In this document: positions 7,447 through 15,347 of the stretch, in pieces | How the letters are laid out: each line of letters starts with the position of its first letter | Numbering within the stretch: the first letter of the stretch is position 1 | NCBI GenBank assembly: GCA_002395525.1 | Contig: DGXE01000003.1 | Location: 1 to 36,078, forward strand | Origin: Ruminococcus sp. UBA4240 | GTDB taxonomy: Bacteria > Bacillota > Clostridia > Oscillospirales > Ruminococcaceae | Length of the DNA: 36,078 bases | Direction: 5' to 3' | Position numbers and translations under genes: made by a program | Notes under the pieces: model-generated | Database searches by the model: none | Told to the model about the DNA's origin: nothing | What the model saw: only the letters and a program-made list of their open reading frames with translations

Positions 7447-8412
7447 ATGAGGAATATTAAATGCATCATAGCAGTTTTTGTGTGGCTTGGTATTCTTGCT
7501 TGTGCTGCCCCTGTTTTTGCGAGTGATGCCCCTTATGTACATGAGACTATAGGCAGAAAATATATCATAGATTGGGATGCCGTGGATATGCATAAGGAGT
7601 TTACTTTAAAACTTGCAGTGTGGCCGGTTGCATATGGGACAAAAGACAATGAAGAAGTGAATGCGTTCAACATCCCGGGAAAAACCAAAGCGAAGAGAAT
7701 AGGAACTGTTGCTTATACTTATAATGAAGACGGTATCATAAAGAAGTATGACCTAACGGATCCCGAGATATTCCGTGAGCCTGTATATGGAGCTGCAGCA
7801 GGGGAAGGCTCTTTACCCACCAATACAAACGGATGGATAGATGCAAACGGGAATTTTATCGACACATTCGGAGCCAACTGGGAACGTGAAAATCTTGACA
7901 ATTACCGTGATGGGATCGCCCTGTCTGTTTTTGATAATCTGGATAAATTTGACAATGTGACCTATACTTCCGGCGGCATAATGATAGTTGAATTTACAGA
8001 TACCTTAAGCGCATATAATAAAAGAAGATATGGGTTAGAAAAGCCTTGCATAACACTTCTTGGAGACTTATTGGTAGATTGCAGGTTCTTTACCTCAAAA
8101 ATGACATTCGATGATTTGAAAAATCTTTCACCTTTTGCTGAAGAATGGTATACGCCTAAAGGTGAACTGATAATGAAAAATGAAGGTAAATGGGGTAAAG
8201 TGTGGGTCACCAAACTGTATTATGAAATAAAAAAAGGAACATACGATTATAAGGCTCATGAAAACCAGGAGCTGTTTCCGGATGAAGATGATTTTTCAGG
8301 TGATTCTGCATATGAACCGGGAACTGCAGTAAATGGCTCTGAATGGGTTACCAAAAACATTGGGTTTGTCTGCAATGTGACACGAACTTTTTTTGAGATG
8401 CTTGTCAAGTGA
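7447..8412 (+). CDS. Secreted protein of unknown function
   Basis: A 321-residue protein with a clear Sec signal peptide (MRNIKCIIAVFVWLGILACAAPVFA, likely cut after VFA). A lipobox is not convincing, since the Cys lies inside the hydrophobic core. The mature part is hydrophilic and rich in aromatic residues and Asp, with no family I recognise. A patch around GWIDANGNFIDTFGANWERE looks like a surface loop or a calcium-type turn. The ribosome binding site is GGAG at 7436-7439, 7 bases before ATG 7447. Codons are visibly more AT-rich than in nfnB or the RluA gene on either side, which suggests later acquisition or fast evolution. The next gene follows with no terminator. Confidence 0.75.
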   Translation: MRNIKCIIAVFVWLGILACAAPVFASDAPYVHETIGRKYIIDWDAVDMHKEFTLKLAVWPVAYGTKDNEEVNAFNIPGKTKAKRIGTVAYTYNEDGIIKKYDLTDPEIFREPVYGAAAGEGSLPTNTNGWIDANGNFIDTFGANWERENLDNYRDGIALSVFDNLDKFDNVTYTSGGIMIVEFTDTLSAYNKRRYGLEKPCITLLGDLLVDCRFFTSKMTFDDLKNLSPFAEEWYTPKGELIMKNEGKWGKVWVTKLYYEIKKGTYDYKAHENQELFPDEDDFSGDSAYEPGTAVNGSEWVTKNIGFVCNVTRTFFEMLVK

Positions 8413-8454
8413 CAGACGATCAGCGCAAGGACTGTTTTGTGCTGTGTGTTCAAG

Positions 8455-9399
8455 ATGAAACGATTTACTATAAATGCAAATGATGCGGGGCAGAGGGTGG
8501 ACAAGTTCATCACCAAGGCCTGCCCCAATATGCCACTGTCCATGCTGTACAAGGCTGTGCGGAAAAAGGATGTCAAGCTCAACCGCAGGCGCTGTGACAT
8601 ATCCGCCCGCCTCTGCGAGGGGGATGTGCTGGAGATATACCTCCCCGATGATGTATTCGCTAAGGACAGCAAGGATATATCCCGTGTAAGCGGGGATATA
8701 AGGGTGGTATACGAGGATGAGAACATCATCCTTGCGGACAAGCCTGTGGGGCTTGCGGTGCATGAGGACGAAAGCAGCACCGCAGACACCCTTGCAAACC
8801 GTGTGAAGGCATATCTCATACAGAAGGGTGAGTATGACCCGGAGCGGGAGAACAGCTTTGCCCCTGCCCTTTGCAACCGCCTTGACCGCAACACCTGCGG
8901 CATCGTCATAGCTGCAAAGAATGCAGAGGCTCTGCGGATAATGAACGAAAAGATACGGAGCAGGCAGGTGCACAAAAGGTATCTGTGCATAGTCCTCGGC
9001 ACACCGGAGCCCCGTGAGGCAGTGCTGCACCACTATCTTTTCAAGAATTCAAAGACCAATACGGTCACGGTGCAGGAAAAAAAGACCCGTGAAAATCGGG
9101 AGATAATCACGGGATATAAGGTGCTGAAAACAAACGGTGAGCTGTCCCTTGCCGAGATCGACCTTATGACAGGCCGTACTCATCAGATACGTGCCCATAT
9201 GGCATATATCGGCCATCCTCTGCTGGGGGACGGCAAATACGGTGACAACCGCATAAACCGCACCTATGGCATAAAGACACAGGCACTGTGCGCCTACAAG
9301 CTGAGATTTGACTTTACAGGTGAGAAAACTGCCCTTGACTATCTGAGCGGCAGGGAATTCACCGTGGATGATGTGTGGTTTGAGGATAAATTCCTGTGA
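8455..9399 (+). CDS. RluA-family pseudouridine synthase
   Basis: A 314-residue enzyme that isomerises uridine to pseudouridine in rRNA or tRNA. An N-terminal S4 RNA-binding domain (NANDAGQRVDKFITKA) is followed by the RluA catalytic domain with LCNRLDRNTCGIVIAAKN, whose Asp is the nucleophile of the HRLDxxTSG motif (the usual His is Asn here), and LMTGRTHQIRAHMAYIGHPLLGD. I use ATG 8455 because homologues begin at this point. TTG 8437, in frame and 5 bases after AAGGA (8427-8431), is a real alternative that adds six residues. The target site cannot be told from sequence. Its TGA ends one base before the stop codon of the opposing spoVS. Confidence 0.9.
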   Translation: MKRFTINANDAGQRVDKFITKACPNMPLSMLYKAVRKKDVKLNRRRCDISARLCEGDVLEIYLPDDVFAKDSKDISRVSGDIRVVYEDENIILADKPVGLAVHEDESSTADTLANRVKAYLIQKGEYDPERENSFAPALCNRLDRNTCGIVIAAKNAEALRIMNEKIRSRQVHKRYLCIVLGTPEPREAVLHHYLFKNSKTNTVTVQEKKTRENREIITGYKVLKTNGELSLAEIDLMTGRTHQIRAHMAYIGHPLLGDGKYGDNRINRTYGIKTQALCAYKLRFDFTGEKTALDYLSGREFTVDDVWFEDKFL

Positions 9400-9669
9400 T
9401 CATTCCAGACCGCAGTCGAAGCAGATGAACCTTATGTGAGTGCGTTCGGTGCCGTCTGTTTCAGTCTTGCCGAAGAGGGGAGTGCAGGTGAGGTTTATCC
9501 CCACGGGGATAAGGTACCCCCTTGCGATGGCTATGGCCTTTACAGCCTGATTTGTGGCTCCTGCGCCTATGGTTTGCAGCTCTACCTTGCCGTCCCTGCG
9601 CATGACGTTTGCAATGGCTCCTGCGACCATGTTGGGTGCTGATCCGGATGAGACCTTTAATACTTCCAT
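9400..9669 (-). CDS. spoVS: Stage V sporulation protein S
   Basis: An 89-residue Alba-like protein of the SpoVS family, matched over its full length: MEVLKVSSGSAPNMVAGAIA, GAGATNQAVKAIAIARGYL and a Gly-rich turn. In Bacillus it affects the switch from vegetative growth to spore development; the molecular role is probably nucleic-acid binding. AAAGGAG lies just upstream of the start on the - strand. It sits 76 bases downstream of ymdB, the same pairing as in Bacillus, and probably shares its promoter. Its stop codon abuts that of the RluA gene with no terminator between them. Confidence 0.93.
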   Translation of the reverse strand: MEVLKVSSGSAPNMVAGAIANVMRRDGKVELQTIGAGATNQAVKAIAIARGYLIPVGINLTCTPLFGKTETDGTERTHIRFICFDCGLE

Positions 9670-9745
9670 GATGGCTCCTTTGTAAGAATGGGTTTGTGTG
9701 GACGAGTGGATGGACTGTGTGTAAAAGATAAGACAGGATGCGGGA

Positions 9746-10531
9746 TCAGTGACGGCTGTCGCCCTCCCTTACCTGTATGCGCTCTATGTCAATGGCTCTG
9801 CCGCTCTTTTCATCAAGGGTGACCAGAACTCCGCAGAGTATCTGCGCCCCTTCAGCCTCCTTGAACTTAACAGGGGTCTTGAACCGCATTTTCTCTATTA
9901 TGAGCTGTGATTCCACACCGAGGACTGAAAGCTCCGTGCCGCACATCCCCGCATCGGTGATGTAGGCGGTGCCTTTGGGGAGGATAGTCTCATCCGCAGT
10001 CTGGACGTGGGTGTGGGTGCCTATGACAGCAGATACTCTGCCGTCAAGGAAAAAGCCCATGGCACGCTTTTCCCCCGATGCCTCTGCGTGAAAGTCTACG
10101 ATGATGTTTCTCGTACCGGCACCGGTCAGCAGCTCATCCATTCTGGAAAAGGGGTTGTCAAGAGGTTCCATGAAGGAAGTTCCCATAATATTGATGACCA
10201 TAAGGGAGCAGCGCCCCAGATCCACTGTGGTGCAGCCCTTCCCCGCAACGCCCTCCGGATAGTTTGCAGGCCGCAGCAGAAAATCATTGCGGTCGTACTC
10301 TCCCATTATCTCACGGCGCCTGAAGCAGTGGTTCCCTGTGGTGATCACATCCGCAAAGGTGAACAGTGTCTCCATTGAATGGGGGGTTATGCCGTTGCCG
10401 TCAGCGGAGTTCTCACCGTTGACTATGCACAGATCTATGCCCCGCTCACGTCTCAGGCGGCGGCAGACACCTTCGGCAAATAGTGCCCCTCTGCTGCCTA
10501 CTATATCACCCACAAACAGTATTTTAAGCAT
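9746..10531 (-). CDS. ymdB: YmdB-type metallophosphoesterase (TIGR00282 family)
   Basis: A 261-residue phosphodiesterase. Metal ligands lie in LFVGDIVGS, VNGENSADG, TTGNHCFRRRE, VDFHAEASGEK and GTHTHVQTADE. In Bacillus subtilis YmdB hydrolyses 2',3'-cyclic nucleotides and influences the choice between biofilm and motility. It is encoded there just before spoVS, as here, but the usual upstream neighbour rny is absent from this window. AGAAGG precedes ATG 10531, and a strong promoter lies 36-64 bases upstream. Confidence 0.92.
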   Translation of the reverse strand: MLKILFVGDIVGSRGALFAEGVCRRLRRERGIDLCIVNGENSADGNGITPHSMETLFTFADVITTGNHCFRRREIMGEYDRNDFLLRPANYPEGVAGKGCTTVDLGRCSLMVINIMGTSFMEPLDNPFSRMDELLTGAGTRNIIVDFHAEASGEKRAMGFFLDGRVSAVIGTHTHVQTADETILPKGTAYITDAGMCGTELSVLGVESQLIIEKMRFKTPVKFKEAEGAQILCGVLVTLDEKSGRAIDIERIQVREGDSRH

Positions 10532-10566
10532 ATTGACCTTCTTCTTGCATGGTTTAGGATAGGTAT

Positions 10567-10595
10567 ATTATACAATATATTTTCCCGATAGTCAA
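10567..10595 (-). promoter_or_regulatory. Sigma-A promoter of ymdB-spoVS
   Basis: Read on the - strand, TTGACT (10595-10590), a 17-bp spacer and perfect TATAAT (10572-10567). The predicted start near 10560 gives a leader of about 29 bases. Confidence 0.85.
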
Positions 10596-10652
10596 GCCCG
10601 ATAATTTGTGATGAAAACGTGAAAAATGTGAAATCTTCCCCTTTTGAGAAAA

Positions 10653-10670
10653 CTTAAAGTTTAATTTAAG
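10653..10670. repeat. AT-rich inverted repeat before the VTC gene
   Basis: CTTAAA (10653-10658) and TTTAAG (10665-10670) flank GTTTAA, about 75 bases before the VTC gene. It may be an operator or part of its promoter; I could not place convincing -35 and -10 boxes there. Confidence 0.25.
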
Positions 10671-10745
10671 GTAAATGGGTTATCATATACACAGTAAAGC
10701 ACAGAGGACATACTCACCGACAACACAGAAGGGAGGTTGCCTGTT

Positions 10746-11489
10746 ATGAAGACAGTATTCAAAAGAGAAGAGATAAAATACATCCTTACAGGGAGCCAGT
10801 ACCTGAAGCTGCGCCATATGATAAATGCACACATGGCGGAGGATAAGTACGGACTTACTACCATATACACCACGTATTTTGACAGCAGCGATGATATTAT
10901 GATACGCCGCTCCCTGGACAAGCCTGTATACAAGGAGAAGATACGTGCAAGAAGCTACGGGGCGCCTGAGGATGAGAACAGCACCGTTTTCCTGGAGCTG
11001 AAGAAGAAGTTCAAGGGCACAGTCTACAAAAGGCGCATCGCTATGACCCTGGGAGACTATGAGCACTATGTGGCAACAGGGGAATACAGCGGGCATTCCC
11101 AGATATTCGATGAGATAGACTATGCGGTGGGGCTCTATCATGCATATCCCAGACTGACCATGTGCTATGACCGCATCGCAATGTTCTGCCCGGAGGATGA
11201 GACCATACGCATGACCTTTGATTTCAACATCCGCTGCCGCAGGAACGACCTTGACCATACAGCAGGGGACAGGGGAGATCTTCTCCTCCCGGCGGGGAGC
11301 GTGCTGCTGGAGATAAAGATATCAAACTCCATGCCCATGTGGATGGTAAGCGCCCTGAGCTCGGCGGGTGCCTATCCCGTGTCCGTGTCCAAGTACGGAA
11401 AGTATTATTCCCAGGAGCTTGAAGGCACTGCCGGCAGGTACGGCACCTACTCCAATTCCATTGTCCATGCTGCGGGGGCACAGGCGTGA
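10746..11489 (+). CDS. VTC-domain polyphosphate polymerase-like protein
   Basis: A 247-residue protein formed almost entirely of a VTC domain, the tunnel-shaped fold that makes polyphosphate from ATP in yeast Vtc4. Basic and acidic pocket positions are visible: KREEIKYIL near the start, KEKIRARSY, FLELKKKFKG, KRRIAM, RLTMCYDRIAMF, LLEIKIS and SKYGKYYSQE. The pocket residues appear intact, so activity is plausible, but the product and acceptor in bacteria are not settled. It has no membrane segment; the next gene supplies one. The start is ATG 10746, 9 bases after GGGAGG (10731-10736); the TTG at 10737 touches the ribosome binding site and is unlikely. First gene of a three-gene unit. Confidence 0.88.
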   Translation: MKTVFKREEIKYILTGSQYLKLRHMINAHMAEDKYGLTTIYTTYFDSSDDIMIRRSLDKPVYKEKIRARSYGAPEDENSTVFLELKKKFKGTVYKRRIAMTLGDYEHYVATGEYSGHSQIFDEIDYAVGLYHAYPRLTMCYDRIAMFCPEDETIRMTFDFNIRCRRNDLDHTAGDRGDLLLPAGSVLLEIKISNSMPMWMVSALSSAGAYPVSVSKYGKYYSQELEGTAGRYGTYSNSIVHAAGAQA

Positions 11490-11516
11490 TCCCGGCAAAA
11501 CACCATATCATCACAG

Positions 11517-11543
11517 ATCAGTTGTCAATATAAGGCAACTGAT
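11517..11543 (+). other. Hairpin between the VTC and DUF4956 genes
   Basis: ATCAGTTG (11517-11524) pairs perfectly with CAACTGAT (11536-11543), followed by TTGATTT. It could act as a weak terminator or processing site that lowers expression of the downstream genes relative to the VTC gene. Confidence 0.4.
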
Positions 11544-11565
11544 TTGATTTAACAGGAGGTCTATC

Positions 11566-12234
11566 ATGTTCAAAAGTATTATTGACAGCAGCGCGATCAC
11601 ATTCACGGGCTTTCTCATCTGCGCCGGGGTAGCCGTTGTCTGCGGTGTCATCACAGCCCTTTGCTATATGTACAAAAACAGATACAACAAGAACTTCGTC
11701 ATGACCCTTATCATACTTCCCATTGTGGTGCAGTCGGTGATCATGATGGTAAACGGCAATCTGGGAACAGGTGTTGCGGTGGTGGGCGCCTTCTCACTGG
11801 TGAGGTTCCGTTCAGCACCCGGCAATTCAAGGGACATTGCCGCCATATTCCTTGCAATGGCAGTAGGCCTTGCAACAGGCATGGGGCAGATATTCTTCGC
11901 AATGCTGGTGACCGTTGTGGCGTGTGCTGTGATGCTGGCACTCACCATGCTGAACTTCGGCGGCAGCAGCGACAATGTATCAGAGCTGAAGATAACCATT
12001 CCCGAGGACATCGACTATGAGGGTGTCTTCGATGACATCCTGAAGGAATACACCTCCTCCTACACTCTTGACTCCACCAAGACCACAAATATGGGCAGCC
12101 TTTTTGAGCTGCGCTACGAGGTAGTAATGAAGGACAGGGCATCCCGCAAGGCTATGATAGACAAGCTGCGCACCAGAAACGGCAATCTTGCCATATCCTT
12201 AGGGCGCATAAAGCCCAACAATGCGGAGCTGTGA
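11566..12234 (+). CDS. DUF4956 membrane protein
   Basis: A 222-residue protein with three to four hydrophobic segments in the first 130 residues (about 13-36, 45-64, 68-84 and 95-127) and a soluble C-terminal half starting near residue 135. The conserved patch VGAFSLVRFRSAPGNSRDIA between membrane segments is the hallmark of DUF4956 proteins as I know them. The function is unknown. Co-occurrence with VTC-domain genes makes a role as the membrane partner, such as an anchor or conduit for the polymer, a reasonable inference. AGGAGG (11554-11559) lies 6 bases before the ATG. Confidence 0.88.
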   Translation: MFKSIIDSSAITFTGFLICAGVAVVCGVITALCYMYKNRYNKNFVMTLIILPIVVQSVIMMVNGNLGTGVAVVGAFSLVRFRSAPGNSRDIAAIFLAMAVGLATGMGQIFFAMLVTVVACAVMLALTMLNFGGSSDNVSELKITIPEDIDYEGVFDDILKEYTSSYTLDSTKTTNMGSLFELRYEVVMKDRASRKAMIDKLRTRNGNLAISLGRIKPNNAEL

Positions 12235-12264
12235 CCCCTCCTTGACGAACGAAAGGAGACACAC

Positions 12265-14247
12265 ATGAAAAAGAAAGAGCATATAAAGAGAACATCCGCA
12301 GGGATGACAGCCCTGGCAATAGCCTGCCTGCTGGCAGCCTGCACAGCAGAGGGCACACAGCCCGACACGGCTGACACATCGGCACAGCAGACGGCGCAGA
12401 GCACATCCGACACCGCCCTCACCACGGAGCAGGCACAGGAAACTACGCTCCTTGCAGCAGAGGATGAGGAGAATGATGAGGTGCTTTCTGCCAACATATT
12501 CCTCTCAGACGAGGGCATCACCGTAGAGGGCACAGGTGCAGAAAGCAGTGGCAGCGTGCTCACTGTTACACAGGCGGGGCTTTACCACATAGAGGGGAGC
12601 CTTTCCGACGGGCAGATAATCGTTGAAACCGACAAGGAAAGCGATGTTACCCTGGAGCTGGACGGCGTTGACATCACCTGCACCACATCCTGTGCTCTGT
12701 GGGTAAAGAGTGCGGACAAGGTGACGGTAAAGGTGAAAAACGGCAGCACCAACACCCTTTCCGACGGGGAAAGCTATGCGGATACCTCCGAGGATGCCCC
12801 CGATGCCTGCATATACTCCAAGGATGACCTTGTGATCAAGGGCTCAGGCACCCTTGTTGTAAACGGCAATTACAGCGGCGGCATACACTCCACCAACGAC
12901 GTGAAGATACACAACGGCAGTATTGCCGTAAACTCTGCAGGGGACGGCATAAAGGGCAAGGACAGCGTGCAGATAAGCGGCGGCATAGTGAACGTGACCT
13001 CCGGAGGCGATGGCATAGTTTCCACCAATGATGAGGAAGAGGGCAGAGGTATCGTGGACATTTCTGACGGCTCTGTTGCCATAGTATCAGGGGGCGGTTC
13101 GGCAAATGCGGCAGCCAAGGCACCCTCCGGCAATCAGCCGGGCGGCGGTATGCAGATGGGCGGAATGGGCGGCAGAGGCGGCAGGAACCGCCAGACTACG
13201 GATGAGTCACAGCCTGTGCTGTCCACAGAAAACGCCCGCCCTCCCATGGGAGAACAGGACGGCAGTATGCCCGGCATGGGCGAAAGACCCGACATGGGTG
13301 ATATGCCTGACATGGGCGAGGCACCCTCATTCGGGGGCGGCTTCTTCGGCGCATGGGAGAACAGCGACCTTGACGACGATGAAGACCACGTATCAGCCAA
13401 GGGCATAAAGGCGGCACAGGCAGTGAATGTATCAGGAGGCAGCATCACCATAGACAGCGCAGATGATGCCATACATTCAGACGGCACTGTAAGTGTCACA
13501 GGGGGTACGTTTGTCATCAACACCGGGGATGATGCCCTCCACGCAGATACGAGCCTTACCCTTGCAGACGGCGAGGGCACCGTGGAGAAGAGCAGCGAAG
13601 GCCTTGAAGCCCCTGTGATGGAGATAAGGGGCGGCACATGGGATGTGTATTCATCGGATGACGGCATAAACCTTTCCGGGGGTGCACTCAGCGGCTTCGG
13701 GAACGAATTTGCGGCAGATGACAGCCTGAGCCTTCTCATAAGCGGCGGCACGGTGAACGTATCCTCCGAGGGGGACGGTATTGACTCCAACGGCAGCATC
13801 ACCATGACCGGGGGCACCGTCTGTGTGGACGGTCCTGTAAACAGCGGCAACGGCGCCCTTGACTACAACGGCACCTTTGATATCTCAGGGGGCACCCTCA
13901 TCGCCGTGGGTTCAAGCGGCATGGCACAGGGACTCTCCGGCAGCTCCTCCCAGAATGCCCTCTCCGTGGCCCTCTCCTCCCAGCAGGCGGCAGGAACGGA
14001 GCTTTCGATAAGGGACGCAGGGGGCAGCACGGTGATATCCTACACCCCGGAAAAGACCTACAGCTTTGTAACAGTCAGCACCCCGGACATGACAGACGGC
14101 ACCTATTCCCTGTACATTGGTGATACACAGGTGGTGAGCACCGATGTGAGCGGCGTGGTGAACATAGATGACAGCGGCAATGCCATATCCGCCAACGGCA
14201 TGGGCGGTATGGGCGGCAGAATGGGCGGACATACGGCTCAGTCCTGA
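12265..14247 (+). CDS. Beta-helix carbohydrate-binding lipoprotein, Cthe_2159 type (DUF4353)
   Basis: A 660-residue exported lipoprotein: a charged N terminus, hydrophobic core and lipobox LLAAC with Cys26, then a Thr/Ser/Gln-rich linker. The body is a right-handed beta-helix with repeating turns such as SAGDGIKGKD, SADDAIHSDG, GDDALHADT, SSDDGINLSG and GDGIDSNG, whose paired Asp residues probably bind calcium. Cthe_2159 of Clostridium thermocellum, with this fold, binds acidic plant polysaccharide. Residues about 290-365 form a Gly/Met/Pro-rich insert, and a short Gly-Met tail ends the protein. AAAGGAG (12252-12258) precedes the start. Last gene of the VTC-DUF4956 unit, closed by a terminator. 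A CotH kinase gene, often present in such clusters, is absent. Confidence 0.88.
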   Translation: MKKKEHIKRTSAGMTALAIACLLAACTAEGTQPDTADTSAQQTAQSTSDTALTTEQAQETTLLAAEDEENDEVLSANIFLSDEGITVEGTGAESSGSVLTVTQAGLYHIEGSLSDGQIIVETDKESDVTLELDGVDITCTTSCALWVKSADKVTVKVKNGSTNTLSDGESYADTSEDAPDACIYSKDDLVIKGSGTLVVNGNYSGGIHSTNDVKIHNGSIAVNSAGDGIKGKDSVQISGGIVNVTSGGDGIVSTNDEEEGRGIVDISDGSVAIVSGGGSANAAAKAPSGNQPGGGMQMGGMGGRGGRNRQTTDESQPVLSTENARPPMGEQDGSMPGMGERPDMGDMPDMGEAPSFGGGFFGAWENSDLDDDEDHVSAKGIKAAQAVNVSGGSITIDSADDAIHSDGTVSVTGGTFVINTGDDALHADTSLTLADGEGTVEKSSEGLEAPVMEIRGGTWDVYSSDDGINLSGGALSGFGNEFAADDSLSLLISGGTVNVSSEGDGIDSNGSITMTGGTVCVDGPVNSGNGALDYNGTFDISGGTLIAVGSSGMAQGLSGSSSQNALSVALSSQQAAGTELSIRDAGGSTVISYTPEKTYSFVTVSTPDMTDGTYSLYIGDTQVVSTDVSGVVNIDDSGNAISANGMGGMGGRMGGHTAQS

Positions 14248-14264
14248 ACAAGATGTGATAATGA

Positions 14265-14294
14265 AGCTCTCCCGGCACACGGGGGAGCTTTTTT
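14265..14294 (+). terminator. Terminator of the VTC cluster
   Basis: AGCTCTCCC pairs with GGGGGAGCT (one G-U) around a 7-base loop, followed by six T residues. It begins 18 bases after the lipoprotein stop. Confidence 0.85.
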
Positions 14295-14373
14295 ACGGGG
14301 GAAAAGTACACATACATACACATAATATATTAGAAAAATTAATAAACATATGTGTTAATGGAATATGGATATA

Positions 14374-14382
14374 TGATATAAT
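14374..14382 (+). promoter_or_regulatory. Likely extended -10 promoter of the prepilin gene
   Basis: TG at 14374-14375, one base, then TATAAT (14377-14382) give an extended -10. The -35 region is weak (TGTTAA at 14353-14358, 18-bp spacing). The predicted start near 14389 would give a leader of about 100 bases containing the hairpin at 14425-14455. Confidence 0.5.
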
Positions 14383-14424
14383 TAAAATTTATAATAAAGT
14401 AAAAGTTGCAATAATTAAACGTTT

Positions 14425-14455
14425 AAGCTGTAAAAATTATAGATTTTTGCAGCTT
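14425..14455 (+). promoter_or_regulatory. 13-bp hairpin in the prepilin mRNA leader
   Basis: AAGCTGTAAAAAT (14425-14437) pairs with ATTTTTGCAGCTT (14443-14455), with one G-U pair and a 5-base loop. It ends 17 bases before the ribosome binding site. There is no following T-run, so it may stabilise the mRNA or control translation rather than terminate. Confidence 0.5.
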
Positions 14456-14487
14456 GACATGAAATTGATACAAAAGGAGGGCTTGAT

Positions 14488-15171
14488 ATGAGTGAACAAA
14501 ACGGCAAAATCAGAAAAACACTCAAAGCACTGAAAGCCTTCACACTCGTTGAGCTCATGGTGGTAATCGCAATTGTGGCAGTGCTTGCTGCAATGCTTAT
14601 TCCAAATCTGGTAGCATATGTTGAGAAGGCAAACAACATTGCGGATGCTGAGAATGCCCGGGCAATGTGCAATGCCCTCCAGGCATATGAGGCTCTCCAT
14701 TCCTGGGATGATCCTCTTGTGGTCAAGAATCCCTATAACAATGACAAACGTGGATATATTTATGTGGATCCCAAGGAGATACGCACATCCAGTATGCAGG
14801 TGGCAAAGATACTGGAGGAACAGGGGTTTATTGTAAATGCTGACAAAGGCACTGTCAGAAAGGGAGGTAGTAACGGTATCGAGGAAAGGGTATATCCCTT
14901 TCATCAGCCTGACAAGAGAAAGGGCTACGCCAAGATAAGATGCCGTTCAAGAGGGAAGGCTTACGGCACGGAGGATCAGGAGTTCAGCTGGGATACCTAT
15001 CAGGTGGATTTCTTCCTTGATTCCAACGGGAACATCGCCTTCGGCTACAGTGCAAAGAGAGGCAAGGCAACAGCAAGTGCCGAGGAGAACAGGCGGGCGA
15101 CTGCAGCATTCAATCTGCTGTGTCAGAATGGTTCTATCGCCAGCTATAACGAGATAGGCAACAGAAACTGA
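14488..15171 (+). CDS. Type IV prepilin-like protein
   Basis: A 227-residue protein with a class III signal: a basic 17-residue leader ending LKALKA, then FTLVELMVVIAIVAVLAAML, with Phe18 as +1 and the required Glu at +5 (Glu22). The residue before the cut is Ala instead of the usual Gly, which prepilin peptidases can accept. The rest is hydrophilic and charged with no recognised domain. No pilus assembly, peptidase or retraction gene lies nearby. In ruminococci such pilins have been linked to attachment to plant fibre, which fits the glycosidase and the carbohydrate-binding lipoprotein here but is inference. AAAGGAGG (14473-14480) lies 7 bases before the ATG. Single-gene transcript with its own terminator. 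Confidence 0.88.
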   Translation: MSEQNGKIRKTLKALKAFTLVELMVVIAIVAVLAAMLIPNLVAYVEKANNIADAENARAMCNALQAYEALHSWDDPLVVKNPYNNDKRGYIYVDPKEIRTSSMQVAKILEEQGFIVNADKGTVRKGGSNGIEERVYPFHQPDKRKGYAKIRCRSRGKAYGTEDQEFSWDTYQVDFFLDSNGNIAFGYSAKRGKATASAEENRRATAAFNLLCQNGSIASYNEIGNRN

Positions 15172-15176
15172 TGTTT

Positions 15177-15206
15177 AAAGGGGACAGTTTTCCTGTCCCC
15201 TTTTTT
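15177..15206 (+). terminator. Terminator of the prepilin gene
   Basis: AAAGGGGACAG (15177-15187) pairs perfectly with CTGTCCCCTTT (15193-15203) around 5 bases, in a run of T. It begins 6 bases after the stop. Confidence 0.9.
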
Positions 15207-15292
15207 GTGCTGTCAGACAGAAATAGTATCTGCGTATAAACAATTAATACATGAAATATATATTAAAAATTAATTCTTTCGCACCATATTTG

Positions 15293-15301
15293 TGATATAC
15301 T
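15293..15301 (+). promoter_or_regulatory. Possible extended -10 promoter of the CPBP-fold gene
   Basis: TGA followed by TATACT (15296-15301) within an AT-rich stretch, 47 bases before the TTG start. The -35 is poor. It would drive the long gene run that ends at 22467. Confidence 0.4.
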
Positions 15302-15347
15302 AAAATATGTATACATATGTATTGCCGTAAACTGAGGGGGTGCTGAA

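Noticed and set aside
13442..13830. Repeated DNA in the lipoprotein gene as a CRISPR or tandem-repeat array
   Set aside because: The repeats are degenerate coding repeats of the beta-helix turns, in frame and of variable spacing. No CRISPR array was seen anywhere in the window.
14488..15171. Prepilin gene as part of a competence system with the ComEA-like gene
   Set aside because: The two are 7 kb apart with separate terminators and no comEC, comG or peptidase genes in the window.
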